Assembly (NCBI GenBank): GCA_002498385.1
Contig: DAHH01000019.1
Location: forward strand, 6,362-70,361
DNA length: 64,000 bases
Source of the DNA: Methanobacterium sp. UBA410
Lineage (GTDB): Archaea; Methanobacteriota; Methanobacteria; Methanobacteriales; Methanobacteriaceae
Direction of reading: 5' to 3'
The notes below the pieces were generated by a model. The model was not told the DNA's origin, did no database searches, and was given only the letters and a program-made list of their open reading frames with translations. Shown piece after piece: positions 53,814 through 63,738 of the stretch (position 1 is its first letter; every line of letters starts with the position of its first letter). The translations under genes and the position numbers were made by a program.

Positions 53814-54488
53814 ATGGTATCAATTCCGGGCAGTGACTTGCTTAGTGGAGCTTTACACGTGGTTTCGCAGAGTCTTCTCATACCAGTAATGGTGACTCTG
53901 TTAATATTTCTAGTTTATGCAGTGATTGAGGTAGGAGGAATCCTATCTGAATATTCAAGTAGAATCAAGCTTGATGCAGCTCAAGTTGAGCTCATTGTAA
54001 AAGGCATCACTGTTGCAACTACATCATCTGATATATGCAGGGTTGTAGAAAACACTGAACTTCCACGTGAACACAAAGACGTACTTATAAAAATTGCAAA
54101 CAATATTGAAATGGCTCCAAAGGCCAGGGAAACACTTGCAAGAAAATTAATTGAAGATGAAGAATTGAAGGCAGAAAAAAGAGTTGAAAAGACGGATATT
54201 ATTGGTAAAGTTGGGCCTGCAATAGGTCTTATGGGTACGTTAATCCCACTGGGCCCAGGACTTTCAGCCATGGGTTCCGGAGATATAACCACGCTATCCA
54301 AACATTTGATAATTGCGTTTGATGCTGCAGTTATTGGAATGGCCACAGCATCAATTGGATACACAATATCCAAGATCAGGAGGAGATGGTATGATGATCA
54401 GCTTTCAACTCTGGATGCACTTGCAGAATCAATACTGGAGGTTTTAGAAGATGTTAAGGCGGAGACGAAGACTGTCGTCTTCCAGTGA
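53814..54488 (+). CDS. MotA/TolQ/ExbB family proton-channel protein (HmuU-like)
   Basis: This 224-residue protein has three membrane segments in ExbB order: near residues 18-38 (LIPVMVTLLIFLVYAVIE), 135-160 (VGPAIGLMGTLIPLGPGLSAM) and 172-195 (IIAFDAAVIGMATASIGYT). The last two are the conserved ExbB/TolQ signature helices that form the ion path. The long loop after helix 1 is cytoplasmic and charged. ATG 53814 follows GAGGGGTGA; the frame opens at GTG 53799. It overlaps the DUF2149 gene by 38 bases. ExbB-type channels use proton or sodium flow to drive work on envelope proteins; here the targets could be the CobN-like surface proteins. Confidence 0.9.
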   Translation: MVSIPGSDLLSGALHVVSQSLLIPVMVTLLIFLVYAVIEVGGILSEYSSRIKLDAAQVELIVKGITVATTSSDICRVVENTELPREHKDVLIKIANNIEMAPKARETLARKLIEDEELKAEKRVEKTDIIGKVGPAIGLMGTLIPLGPGLSAMGSGDITTLSKHLIIAFDAAVIGMATASIGYTISKIRRRWYDDQLSTLDALAESILEVLEDVKAETKTVVFQ

Positions 54489-54789
54489 AGATATAGACCC
54501 CATGGTTTACGCCGTGAACATGGTGGACTGCATGCTTGTGCTTGCTGTGGGCTTTCTGATCTTCACTGTGATGTCCATGGGTTTGCAGAGTATTGTTTTC
54601 AGCGACGCAACACCCCAGCAGAAACAGGAAATGATAAAAACAGTGGCACAAACAGTCCAGGTCCAGCAGGGACAGCAGCTAAATGAAACACCTCAAACAT
54701 CATCTGGATCAGGCTCAGGATATGCAGAAATGGGAAAAGTCTACAAAGATCCCTCAACAGGCAAACTTATCATGGTGCAGGGTTCTTGA
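54451..54789 (+). CDS. DUF2149 protein, ExbD-like partner (HmuT-like)
   Basis: The 112-residue protein has a basic start (LRRRRRLSS), one membrane helix (about residues 26-46, VDCMLVLAVGFLIFTVMSMG) and a hydrophilic outer part, the same topology as ExbD/TolR. An acidic residue (Asp26) sits at the membrane entrance, as in ExbD, where it takes part in ion flow. The family resembles DUF2149, which is found next to ExbB-like proteins in methanogens and in hmu-like loci. GGAGGT lies nine bases before ATG 54451 inside the exbB-like gene, so the two are translationally coupled. Confidence 0.82.
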   Translation: MLRRRRRLSSSSEDIDPMVYAVNMVDCMLVLAVGFLIFTVMSMGLQSIVFSDATPQQKQEMIKTVAQTVQVQQGQQLNETPQTSSGSGSGYAEMGKVYKDPSTGKLIMVQGS

Positions 54790-55453
54790 AGTCTTTAAAA
54801 CTAAATTTTAATTTTTTTAATTATCCTTTTTTTAACTATCCTTTTTTTAACTATCTGATGTTGATGGGTTATTGAGGAATATGAATCCACATGAATTTAA
54901 ATAAAATGTTAATGCTGATTGAAACTAATTTTAAAATTTATTTATAAAATTTTTATTTATAAAATTACAACAGGTACCTTTAGACTCTATGAGAATTTCT
55001 AGATTCTATGAATTTTTAATTAGAGCAAAAATTGTTTAAGACATCATGAAGAAGCTGCATGAAAAATTAAAAATCCTTCCGTTATTTCATAAGCTTTGCT
55101 TAATTCCTTACTTTTTTTAAGCGTACCATTTGAGTTGGTTGCATGAAATAATTTTAATTGTTTACTTGTACTGTTTAGGCCCTCCTAAGAAAAGAATAAT
55201 TAAAAATAATCTATAAAAATAGAATCTCTGAAAAAATAGTATACTAAAAATGATCTAAAAATTCTAAAATCTAAAAATTCTAAAATCTAAAAATTCTAAA
55301 AATTCTAAAAATTTCTTCTAAAAATTTCTATTAAACCAAAAATTTTTCTTAAATTAAAAAGGTTGGAATTTTGGGAAGTTAAAACTCCCCTTAAACGTTC
55401 CTCTTGAATTCTTGAGTTATATCCACTTTTGAGTTATATCCACCAAAACAGGA
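54790..55453. other. Gene-free convergent spacer with A/T simple repeats
   Basis: Between converging transcripts of the DUF2149 gene and comC. TATCCTTTTTTTAAC is directly repeated near 54832-54855 and may terminate the operon. From about 55254 to 55330 there are repeated TCTAAAAAT units. TTGAGTTATATCCAC is duplicated near 55413-55445. No gene is seen. Confidence 0.6.
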
Positions 55454-56485
55454 TTACTCTTCGCCCAGAAAGGCTTCCAGATCGAAGGAGAGTTCACTGG
55501 ATATCTCTTTGAGCTGGTTGAAGAGTTTATCATCTAATTTAAATCCTTCTTCTTTATGTTTCTCAACGTTTCTGGCTTCAATATCTCCAGGGATGAGAAC
55601 GTTTCCTGCAGCTTTGACCTCTTCAACAAAGTCGTCAACATTTTCCTCGAACTCTCCAAGGTCGCAGAACTTGGTTGGATCTATGGCCATTACAAGGTCA
55701 CCCTTGGTACATGTGGCATCACAGTGAGCTGTTCCAGTTACCTTTGTACCGAAAGCTGCTTTCACAAGTGGACCTGAGAGTATTTCTATCATGAAGGCAA
55801 GCGCATAACCCTTGTGGGCTCCAAATGGCAGTATGGAACCTTTGAGTGCCTCGTTAGGATCCGTTGTTGGGTTGCCATCAGCATCCAGTGCAACGTTTTC
55901 TGGGATCTTCTCACCTTTACGTGCTGCCTCAAGGAGTTTTCCCCTTGCAGATGCGGATGTTGCCATGTCCATGGAAATGTAATTCTTATTTGAGGGTATG
56001 CCAATTGCAAGCGGGTTTGTACCTATTATGGGTTTTGTTCCACCAAGCGGAGCTACTGCAGGTTCTGTGTTGGCTATAACAATGCCTATCATGCCCTGCA
56101 TCAGTGCCATATCTGAGTAGTAACCCGTTGCACCGAAGTGGTTTGAATTATGAACTCCAACAAGTCCAACACCAGTTTCATGTGCTTTTTCTATTGCAAG
56201 TTCCATTGCCCTGTAGGTTACAACGTGTCCAAACTTGTGGTTACCATTTATAAGGGCTGTGGACACGGTTTCCTTCTCTATCTCCATGTCCTGATCCTTT
56301 GTTATGAAGCCTAAGTTCAGTCCCTTCACGTACTGTGGGAATCTTCCAATTCCATGGGATGAAAAGCCCTTAAGATCCGCGTCTACAGTGACGTCTGCAA
56401 CGATCTCTGCATCCTCCTTCTGCACTCCCATTCTATCCAGGATCTCAAGAACTATTGATCTTTCCTGTTCTACTGTTATATTCAT
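55454..56485 (-). CDS. comC: L-sulfolactate dehydrogenase
   Basis: ComC oxidises L-sulfolactate to sulfopyruvate, which ComDE then decarboxylates in coenzyme M synthesis. It belongs to the malate/lactate dehydrogenase type 2 family. Typical segments are [28 protein letters not shown] (catalytic His region), the [10 protein letters not shown] loop, [14 protein letters not shown] and [19 protein letters not shown]. Length (343 residues) is right. A near-identical family member may act on malate, but the other com genes in the window make ComC the best call. It lies 112 bases downstream of purM and is the last gene before the CobN island. Confidence 0.88.
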   Translation of the reverse strand: MNITVEQERSIVLEILDRMGVQKEDAEIVADVTVDADLKGFSSHGIGRFPQYVKGLNLGFITKDQDMEIEKETVSTALINGNHKFGHVVTYRAMELAIEKAHETGVGLVGVHNSNHFGATGYYSDMALMQGMIGIVIANTEPAVAPLGGTKPIIGTNPLAIGIPSNKNYISMDMATSASARGKLLEAARKGEKIPENVALDADGNPTTDPNEALKGSILPFGAHKGYALAFMIEILSGPLVKAAFGTKVTGTAHCDATCTKGDLVMAIDPTKFCDLGEFEENVDDFVEEVKAAGNVLIPGDIEARNVEKHKEEGFKLDDKLFNQLKEISSELSFDLEAFLGEE

Positions 56486-56597
56486 GTATGCACCTTCCGT
56501 TTTTTAAAAGTCTTCTTGTTACTAATTGGATTAGGTTATAGCAAAATTTTTCATCAAAAAAGAAAGCCCAAAAGCAATCAATAAAAATTTTTTTAGC

Positions 56598-57626
56598 TTA
56601 CATCTCTATGATACTGTCATCAAGGGCCTTTATTCTAACCTTTTCTTCTGTGTCTCTGGTGACGTATCCTATTTTATAAGCTTTGTTGTACTTTTCTATA
56701 ACCTTTATGGTTCTCTCGGTATCTTCTTCCCCTACAATAATAACAAAACCAATACCCATATTAAAAACGTGGTACATCTCACTTAGGGGAACTCCCAGAG
56801 AGTAAATAGATTTAAATATTGGATTCGGTTCAGGTAAACCATTTATATTGTAGCCAACACCATTTTTAAGCCTTTTAAGATTTGAAAATCCGCCGCCAGT
56901 TATGTGGGCAAGTCCGTGAACATCAACGTCAGTTTTTAAGAGTTCAACAACTGGTTTCACATATATTATGGTTGGTTCAAGTAGCTGGGAACCTACAGAC
57001 GTGCTTGGATCATCTGGAAGGGGATCATCCACGTTAAAACCACCTTTTTCAAATAAAACATTTCTTGCAAGACTTAAACCGTTGCTGTGGATTCCGCTAC
57101 TTTCAACTCCGATTAAAACATCTCCCTCCCGGATGTGCTCTCCAGTTATGATTTTTTCCGAGTCAGCGATACCAATACCAGTACCTGCAAGGTCGAAGTT
57201 CTTTATTATCTCAGGGAGGGAAGCTGTTTCACCGCCTATCATTGCAACATTTGCCTGTTTTGCCCCTTCCAGGAGGCCTGCACCTATCTGACTTGCTACA
57301 TTGGGGTCTGGTTTTTCAACTGCAAGGTAGTCAACCATTGCCACGGGTTCTGCTCCAACGCAGAGTATGTCATTTACAACCATTGCAACACAGTCTATAC
57401 CAATTGTATCATACTTTTCCATCATTTCAGCCACAAGTATCTTGCTTCCAACACCGTCAGTGCTCATTGCAATAGCCCTATCACCGAGCTTAACAAGTGC
57501 CGCGAAATGACCGCTTTCTGTCATCACATCCCTGAACTTGAGGGTTTCTTTTAGTTTTGAGGTTAATGCAGAAACTGTTGCTCCCTCAAGGTCTATGTCA
57601 ACCCCTGATTCTGAATAAGTTACCAT
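56598..57626 (-). CDS. purM: Phosphoribosylformylglycinamidine cyclo-ligase (AIR synthetase)
   Basis: PurM closes the imidazole ring of aminoimidazole ribotide using ATP. The start [14 protein letters not shown] is diagnostic. Other family segments are [24 protein letters not shown] (split), [51 protein letters not shown] and the [12 protein letters not shown] loop. ATG 57626 is chosen over GTG 57635 because GGTGA there fits as a ribosome site. Length is 342 residues, normal. Confidence 0.95.
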   Translation of the reverse strand: MVTYSESGVDIDLEGATVSALTSKLKETLKFRDVMTESGHFAALVKLGDRAIAMSTDGVGSKILVAEMMEKYDTIGIDCVAMVVNDILCVGAEPVAMVDYLAVEKPDPNVASQIGAGLLEGAKQANVAMIGGETASLPEIIKNFDLAGTGIGIADSEKIITGEHIREGDVLIGVESSGIHSNGLSLARNVLFEKGGFNVDDPLPDDPSTSVGSQLLEPTIIYVKPVVELLKTDVDVHGLAHITGGGFSNLKRLKNGVGYNINGLPEPNPIFKSIYSLGVPLSEMYHVFNMGIGFVIIVGEEDTERTIKVIEKYNKAYKIGYVTRDTEEKVRIKALDDSIIEM

Positions 57627-57736
57627 AAAATTCACCGTTTATTGATGTTTTTGAGTATTTATTTTGATATTTTGATTGATATCCAATTTTGATATCTGAA
57701 TTTGATTCTGTTGTTGATAATTTAACATGGCAGGTA

Positions 57737-58804
57737 TCAACTGGAACCATCTATACTACCTTTCTCTTTTAGGTTAATTAATATATCTGCAACATGACTT
57801 AAAGCTGCAGCCCCGATCATCCGTGTGTTGTGGTCTTCATCATCCAGGAAGGATTCTAACCTGCGTAAATGCCCTTTTTCAAGGAAAGTGTTGGTATAAA
57901 CAGTTGCTAACTTATTTAAAGGGTTTTTTTCTTCGGATTCAATTTTTGTCAGTTGAGAAATGGGTAATACTCCCCTCTCCTCAACTAAGATATCCAGATC
58001 ATCAAATATGGGTATTATATCATTTATTTTGGATAAAAAACTGTTTTTGTATATTGAGTAGGTCAACATGTTGTAACGAATTTTTAAATTCCTTCGAAGT
58101 TTAATTTCTGGTTTGAAGTTTGAGATCTTGAGTTTGTACTTGTACACAAGGTAATTCAAAACATTGCAAAACTGTGTTATTCTGGCTGAAATTTTGGCTA
58201 AAATTGAGGTTTCAGTTCTATCTTTGAAAACTGGTGAATTGGAATGTAATTCGAATTTTGGTGTTTTGAATGATAATTCAAAGGAGTTTAAGGTGGGTAA
58301 AACTGGAAACTGGATTTGCAGGGATTTGAAATGTTGTTCAAGTTTGGATCTAAACTGGTTTTCCAGCTGGGTGGATAGTTTCGGTATAACCTCAACTGCC
58401 TCCAGCATTTCTGATCTGTTTAAAACTAGTTCCAGTGATTCTTCTGCACATTTTTGGACATCTGGGTCCTCATTGCTCATTAATGACCTGAGTTCGCTGA
58501 TCATGATCCCATTTAAGTGGGGTTCCTGATTTAATGAGGATAGGTTTCCAAGGGCGTAGGCCTCCACATCCTTTCTCTCATGTGAGAGAAGTACTAACGC
58601 GATTTTTAAACCAATCTCTAAGTTATGGTTGGAGGTTTTTTTTAGAACAGTTTCCAGAATTTCTTTTAGATCTTCCAGATTTTTAGGATCATCTCTTATT
58701 ACATATTTCTGATTTGATTCCTTTTTATTCAAATTTAAGTTTTTAAAAACCTTAATAGAACCATATTTGTTTTTATAACTTATCTCAGGCACCATATCCT
58801 CCAT
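57737..58804 (-). CDS. Uncharacterised protein with HEAT-like helical repeats
   Basis: I do not recognise a named family. Residues about 45-140 look like HEAT repeats (LEIGLKIALVLLSHERKDVEAYALGN and LRSLMSNEDPDVQKCAEESLELVL). A low-complexity middle follows, then a helical C-terminal part that again has a HEAT-like end (DDEDHNTRMIGAAALSHVADI). No catalytic motif, signal peptide or membrane helix is seen. HEAT repeats suggest a scaffold for protein binding. Two ATGs (58804, 58795) are possible near GGAGG. It lies between fttA and purM on the same strand, apparently without counterpart in the conserved order of these genes. Confidence 0.65.
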   Translation of the reverse strand: MEDMVPEISYKNKYGSIKVFKNLNLNKKESNQKYVIRDDPKNLEDLKEILETVLKKTSNHNLEIGLKIALVLLSHERKDVEAYALGNLSSLNQEPHLNGIMISELRSLMSNEDPDVQKCAEESLELVLNRSEMLEAVEVIPKLSTQLENQFRSKLEQHFKSLQIQFPVLPTLNSFELSFKTPKFELHSNSPVFKDRTETSILAKISARITQFCNVLNYLVYKYKLKISNFKPEIKLRRNLKIRYNMLTYSIYKNSFLSKINDIIPIFDDLDILVEERGVLPISQLTKIESEEKNPLNKLATVYTNTFLEKGHLRRLESFLDDEDHNTRMIGAAALSHVADILINLKEKGSIDGSS

Positions 58805-59410
58805 TCCTCCTTATATCTTTTGAAAAAATATTGGTTCGAGGTTATCATAGGATCGATAACTATTAATATGTTGTAATTACAAACAATTAAGTTTTGTGGT
58901 ATTACTAATAATTGAAGTTCCAGTCTTTAATCAGAATTTTGAGTAAAAATAAGCATAAAAAAATTATAAAATTCCGTATAATGCCTTCCTGGAAAAAGGA
59001 GTTCTAACTGCAATGAACTTTAAAAAATGTTTTTCATGTATCAATTTTACAACTGGATTTGAATTTAAAGAAAGATTTGTTGTAAAAAAAATGATTTTCC
59101 AATTGTTCAACGTATTGGAGCAATAAAAAATTTGTATGTCTACTTAAAACTATTCTAAAGAGTTTTTAAGCAAATAAAAGTGTAAATCAAAAAAAAGTTG
59201 GAAGAATTAAAGAAGATTAAGAAGTTCAAAAATGTGGTGTTTTTTTCACGACTTCTTGATTCTTCTTGGGCTTTTACAAAACCACTGGAAACTTAAATTA
59301 CTATTGCCTTTTAAAAATTAAATGTTTATCTGAAATAAATTAATGCTTCTAAATTAATGCTTCCTTACAAAAAAGGTAGTTTCCTTTGGAACTACCAGTT
59401 TAAGTGTACA
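58805..59410. other. Gene-free spacer of about 600 bases
   Basis: AT-rich region downstream of fttA and upstream of the HEAT-like gene. Apart from the hairpin at 59211-59267, no structure was recognised. Confidence 0.55.
59211..59267 (-). terminator. Long imperfect hairpin with T-run, possible fttA terminator
   Basis: AGAAGATTAAGAAGTT (59211-59226) pairs imperfectly with GACTTCTTGATTCTTCTT (59250-59267). On the minus strand the hairpin is followed by an 8-T run near 59191-59199. It lies about 145 bases after the fttA stop. A stem with T-run is uncommon in archaea, so a stabilising 3' structure is an alternative. Confidence 0.4.
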
Positions 59411-61315
59411 TCACTGGATCCTGATGGTTTCAAGGTTCATTGGGGTTTTGGTTTCGATCTTGTAGGTTCTGTAAATGCTTGATGCCAGATCCAGTGTTTT
59501 GTAGTTGTCACCGTGGCAAACCATGATCTTCTCTGGTTTTGGTGACAGCCTCCTTACATAATCCATGAGCTGTTTCCTGTCTGAGTGTCCACTGAAACCA
59601 TGAACCGTCTTGATCTGCATTTTAACATTGTAAACGTTGGTTTTGCCCTCTTCCTTGAGAGGTATCTCCTTCCAGCCCTTCTGAAGCCTTCTACCCAGGG
59701 TTCCCTCAGACTGGTATCCCACAAATATTATGGAGTTTTTCTCATCTTCACACAACCACTTGAAGTAGTCAACTGAGTTTCCACCTGTGAGCATCCCAGA
59801 AGTTGAGAGAATTATGCATGGGTCTCCTTCAACTATGCTCTGCCTTTCATTCCCTCCGTTTACCTTGTGGAAAACCTCGGACATGAATGGGTTCTTGCCC
59901 ATGTGGAAGATCTGATCCCGGAGATCCTTGCTCAAATATTCGGGTCTTGCTGTGTGGATTGCAGTTGCTTCCCATATCATTCCATCGATATAAACTGGAA
60001 CTTCATCGATGATTCCATTCCTTATATACTCCTCAAGAACTATCATTATCTCCTGGGCACGTCCAACTGCAAATACAGGAACAAGAACCTTTCCACCACG
60101 TTGTAATGTGTTGTAAATAGTTTTTATGAGCTCCTTCTCAGCTTCGTTACGTGTTGGCTGTACATCCTCGTGGCCACCGTAGGTGCTCTCCATAACCATG
60201 GACTCTATCCTTGGAAATTTGGCAACTGCAGGTTCCAGGAGTCTGCTCCTCTCGTACTTGAAGTCGCCGGTGTACACAAAGTTGTGCTGGCCGTCACCTA
60301 TGTGCATGTGTGTGATGGCAGAGCCGAGTATGTGGCCTGCATTGTGGAGTGTTAAACGAATATCTGGAGCTATATCGGTTACTTCTCCATAATCAAGGGT
60401 TATGGTATGTTTTATACTTTTTTTAACGTGTTTGATGTTAAAAGGTAGGGGGTTATCTTCCCTGTGAGCTATATCTATATGATCAAGCTGTAAGAGTGTC
60501 ATCAGGTCCCTTGTGGGTGTTGTGCAGTACACAGGCCCTTCGTATCCGTAGTGGTAAAGGTAAGGTAAAAATCCTGAGTGGTCCAGGTGTGCATGTGATA
60601 TTATAACTGCGTCCAGATTGTCCAGGGAAAATTCTGGAACGTTCAGGTAGGGGTACGAGCTTTTATCATCGGTACCTGCAACGTTCACACCGCAGTCCAG
60701 CAGGATGTTGCTGTTGCTGGTTTGCATGAGTATTGAAGACCGTCCAACTTCCCTGAAACCTCCAAGAGCTGTTAACCTTGTCCATTCATTTTCCCCGGGT
60801 ATCTCCCTGTGTATCCTGTTTCCAAGCGTTTGCAGGATCTTTTTACGTTCCTTGCTGTTTTTTCTAAGTGTCCTCCTCACTCTCTGTATAACTTCAGAAG
60901 TTATCGGCGGCGTCCTGAGTATTTTAGGCGCCCAACCTGTATTTTTAACTATTTCCCTTGATGTTGAGCCGTACTTACCTATTACAAGTCCTGGTTTTCT
61001 GGCTTCTATAATTACCTCGCAAGTTACATCGTCAAAGGAAATATCAGTTATCTTGGCATCCTCTGGAACTATCTCCTGAATCTTCTTTATGGAGTTTTCA
61101 GGTTCCATGAGAACAGAACGGTCTGACCGGATAATTATCCTTTTCCTTATGTCTTTTGCAAGATCCCTTATGAGATCACCGTTTTCCGTTATTATCTCCG
61201 GATTCTTGGTGTAGATCACCACTTCAGGACCTTCAAATTCAACCTTTGCAACTTGTACTCGTTTGGGTAATCCTTGTATTATCGTATTTTTAATTTCTTG
61301 AATCTCTGAACCCAT
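59411..61315 (-). CDS. fttA: FttA/aCPSF1 termination factor, KH-beta-CASP nuclease
   Basis: FttA is the archaeal CPSF73 homologue that ends transcription by cutting nascent RNA. N-terminal KH domains (about residues 1-145; [12 protein letters not shown] loop) lead to a metallo-beta-lactamase domain with the HxHxDH motif ([14 protein letters not shown], near residues 236-249). The beta-CASP domain shows [23 protein letters not shown] and later the [11 protein letters not shown]is motif. Length (634 residues) is full size. It is followed by a long spacer and preceded by psmB, the order I remember from other Methanobacteriales. Confidence 0.95.
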   Translation of the reverse strand: MGSEIQEIKNTIIQGLPKRVQVAKVEFEGPEVVIYTKNPEIITENGDLIRDLAKDIRKRIIIRSDRSVLMEPENSIKKIQEIVPEDAKITDISFDDVTCEVIIEARKPGLVIGKYGSTSREIVKNTGWAPKILRTPPITSEVIQRVRRTLRKNSKERKKILQTLGNRIHREIPGENEWTRLTALGGFREVGRSSILMQTSNSNILLDCGVNVAGTDDKSSYPYLNVPEFSLDNLDAVIISHAHLDHSGFLPYLYHYGYEGPVYCTTPTRDLMTLLQLDHIDIAHREDNPLPFNIKHVKKSIKHTITLDYGEVTDIAPDIRLTLHNAGHILGSAITHMHIGDGQHNFVYTGDFKYERSRLLEPAVAKFPRIESMVMESTYGGHEDVQPTRNEAEKELIKTIYNTLQRGGKVLVPVFAVGRAQEIMIVLEEYIRNGIIDEVPVYIDGMIWEATAIHTARPEYLSKDLRDQIFHMGKNPFMSEVFHKVNGGNERQSIVEGDPCIILSTSGMLTGGNSVDYFKWLCEDEKNSIIFVGYQSEGTLGRRLQKGWKEIPLKEEGKTNVYNVKMQIKTVHGFSGHSDRKQLMDYVRRLSPKPEKIMVCHGDNYKTLDLASSIYRTYKIETKTPMNLETIRIQ

Positions 61316-61418
61316 ATAATCACTTCTAAAAAAATAGAAAATAATTGTAAACCACGTTGAGTGTTTACTTTCTAAATATAACGTAATAAAAAAGTTTTAA
61401 TAAAATTTAGACTGAAAA

Positions 61419-62042
61419 TTAGTTTACTTCTTTAATTTTCTTTTCAACTTCTTCTGAAGATAGCATTTTAAAACCTTCTTCTTTTGTAACGGTTGCAATT
61501 AATATTCCGTTACCAGAAAATGTGTCCCTTTCCATTGCAGATTTAATGGCCCTTATGGCAGTTTCAATGCCTTCGTCCACGTACATATCTTCACTGTAAC
61601 GGTCTTCAAGGACACCGTAAGCCACTGGTGATCCTGAACCTGTTGATATCATCATATCTTTCACAACACCGCCTGCAGCGTCAAGTGAGTAAAGTGCTGG
61701 TCCTTCATCGTCCACTCCTCCGAGCAGGATCTGAACGTACATTGGTGAGGACTGTAATATACTGGATGTTAAGGTTGCTGCAGCCTGAACGCTGATTCTA
61801 GCATCGTTTCTAAGTCTGTAAAGAGCCACTTCAGCTTTTATAAACTTCATTAACTTCTGGGCATCTGAAACACCGCCAGCAATGGTGGTTCCCATGTGGT
61901 CGTCTATCCTGAAGATTTTTTCTGCAACCTTGTGGGCTACCAGGTTACCCATTGTAGCTCTTCTTTCAGTAGCAAAAACAACTCCATCCTTGCAGGTTAA
62001 ACCAACAGTTGTAGTGCCTTTTAACTTATTTTTATCGTTCAT
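61419..62042 (-). CDS. psmB: Proteasome beta subunit
   Basis: PsmB carries the active site of the archaeal 20S proteasome. The propeptide (MNDKNKLKG) is short and removed before TTTVGLTCKDG, which exposes the catalytic threonine. Lys and Asp of the active site are seen in FATERRATMG and later segments, and the SGSGSPVAYGVLED loop is typical. The frame extends to 62099, but ATG 62042 with GAGGTG five bases before it gives the normal start. The alpha subunit gene is not in this window. Confidence 0.95.
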   Translation of the reverse strand: MNDKNKLKGTTTVGLTCKDGVVFATERRATMGNLVAHKVAEKIFRIDDHMGTTIAGGVSDAQKLMKFIKAEVALYRLRNDARISVQAAATLTSSILQSSPMYVQILLGGVDDEGPALYSLDAAGGVVKDMMISTGSGSPVAYGVLEDRYSEDMYVDEGIETAIRAIKSAMERDTFSGNGILIATVTKEEGFKMLSSEEVEKKIKEVN

Positions 62043-62646
62043 AAATACACCTCGAAAAAAATGCGGCAAATAAAAAATAGTTTTCAAAATTGTTTTCAAA
62101 AAAAATTTTCAAACTTCTTATGCCTATATGTTAAATTCATGCTATATAAATATTGCGAGTTTTACGTTTTCTTAATTTTATTAATTAATCCTTTTAAACA
62201 CTTTCTTTCCAACTTTCATCTAAATACTTATAAATATTTCTATTTAATTCCTCTAATCCCCTCTTTTTGTTAAATTTTTTGCTGGTTTATTTAGTGGAAG
62301 TTTATTTAATGAAGGGATTTTTTTTGTTGAGAAGTGTGCTGAGGGCTGACCCAAAAAAACATGAACTATGGAACATTCATTTAAAGGTAAAATGTGTGAA
62401 AAATTTTACAAGTTTTTTTAAATTTTGTAATCTTTTTTTTACAGTCTGTCTTAATTTTAACCATTCAATGAATGCAGTTCCTTTTAGGTGTAACAGAGGG
62501 TAAAATCTTTTTAAATAAAGTAAAAATATAAATCTTTTAATAGAGTATCCTTTAATAAAATAAGATTCCATTAGTTTTTAAAACCTTTAAAAAACCCTTA
62601 GAATTTAAAATAATTTAAAACAAAAAAATAATTTAAAACTGTAGAA
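62043..62646. other. Gene-free spacer of about 600 bases
   Basis: Very AT-rich. It contains the psmB promoter side (TATATAAATATTG near 62145-62157 reads well on both strands) and short frames without coding character. Confidence 0.55.
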
Positions 62647-63738
62647 TCAGGTTATGAGAACATCTAATTTGCCCTGATTGATTCCGTTTTTGATTTCCCT
62701 TGATATTCTGCGTCCCATGCTCATAGGCTCTCCAAATAGGAGGTAGCTATATGGGGATGAGTCCATGAAGGTGTTGGTTCCACCGTCTATTCTTGCACTC
62801 ATCTCAAAGACCACGATCTCAAGGTTGTCTGTGCAGAGACCCTGAAGGCAGAATGGACCATTCATGCCAGGTTTTACAAGTTTTCGTGCGGTTTCAACAA
62901 GGTTGTCACCATTTTCAAACACCTGCGGAAGCAATGATTCCCTTATAACAGCTGGATGGTTTCCTGTTATAACGTAGGATGGATTTAGGTCTGCTTCGAG
63001 CTGGTCTTTGGCAGGAATTCTGCACAGGCCGTCGATGTTGGATTCATAGCGGCTGTCCATTCCCAGAACCTCCACTTCATCCTTTAGTACTGAGTAGAAG
63101 TAGTGAATGCAGTAGTTGCAGCCTGAGACGTACTCCTCAATGTGGGCCTTTTCAACGTCGTCGGGGGTTATCCATTTCCTCTCCAGCATGTTCTCGATCT
63201 TGGAGTTGTACTCTTCCGTTGTTGATGCAACGAAGTATCCGCGGCCTCCCCTTGCACCTGGGAACTTTACCATAACTGCCCTGTCAATGTCATCGGGGTT
63301 TTCGTACTTTTTAGGCATTCTGATACCGGATTCTGTTATGAGTTTCCTTTCTAGGTCTCTTTCAGCTTCCCAGCGCAGTATGTCCCTGTTACCAAACATT
63401 GGAACGTTGAATTTGTCTTCGACATTGTCGAGTCCAGCGTATGCAACGAAAGAACCGTGTGGAACCACAATGCTGTTTAGATCCCTGAGCTTCTGCTGAA
63501 CGTCCTCGTTAACAATGTCGCTGAACTTGTCCACCATTATGAACTCATCTGCAACATGGAACCTTTGATATGGAATTTCACGTCCCTTTTCACACACAAC
63601 GGCGGTTCTGAAACCCTCTTCCTTTGCCCCTTTAAGTATGTGGAGTGATGTGTGACTTCCGAGGGTTGCAATGGTTATGTTCTCTTTATCGTATCCATCT
63701 AGAATTTCAAGAATTTTTTCTCTCTTAACTTTACCCAT
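62647..63738 (-). CDS. purP: FAICAR synthetase PurP (formate-dependent, ATP-grasp)
   Basis: PurP forms FAICAR from AICAR, formate and ATP in archaeal purine synthesis, replacing the folate-dependent PurH step. Family segments are [48 protein letters not shown], the ATP-grasp [15 protein letters not shown] loop, [14 protein letters not shown] and the C-terminal [11 protein letters not shown]. Length is 363 residues, normal. GGAGAAATTC precedes ATG 63738. Confidence 0.94.
   Translation of the reverse strand: MGKVKREKILEILDGYDKENITIATLGSHTSLHILKGAKEEGFRTAVVCEKGREIPYQRFHVADEFIMVDKFSDIVNEDVQQKLRDLNSIVVPHGSFVAYAGLDNVEDKFNVPMFGNRDILRWEAERDLERKLITESGIRMPKKYENPDDIDRAVMVKFPGARGGRGYFVASTTEEYNSKIENMLERKWITPDDVEKAHIEEYVSGCNYCIHYFYSVLKDEVEVLGMDSRYESNIDGLCRIPAKDQLEADLNPSYVITGNHPAVIRESLLPQVFENGDNLVETARKLVKPGMNGPFCLQGLCTDNLEIVVFEMSARIDGGTNTFMDSSPYSYLLFGEPMSMGRRISREIKNGINQGKLDVLIT

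Noticed and set aside
62267..62503. 78-codon plus-strand frame in the psmB-purP spacer
   Set aside because: Composition follows the AT-rich spacer; no ribosome site and no recognisable motif.
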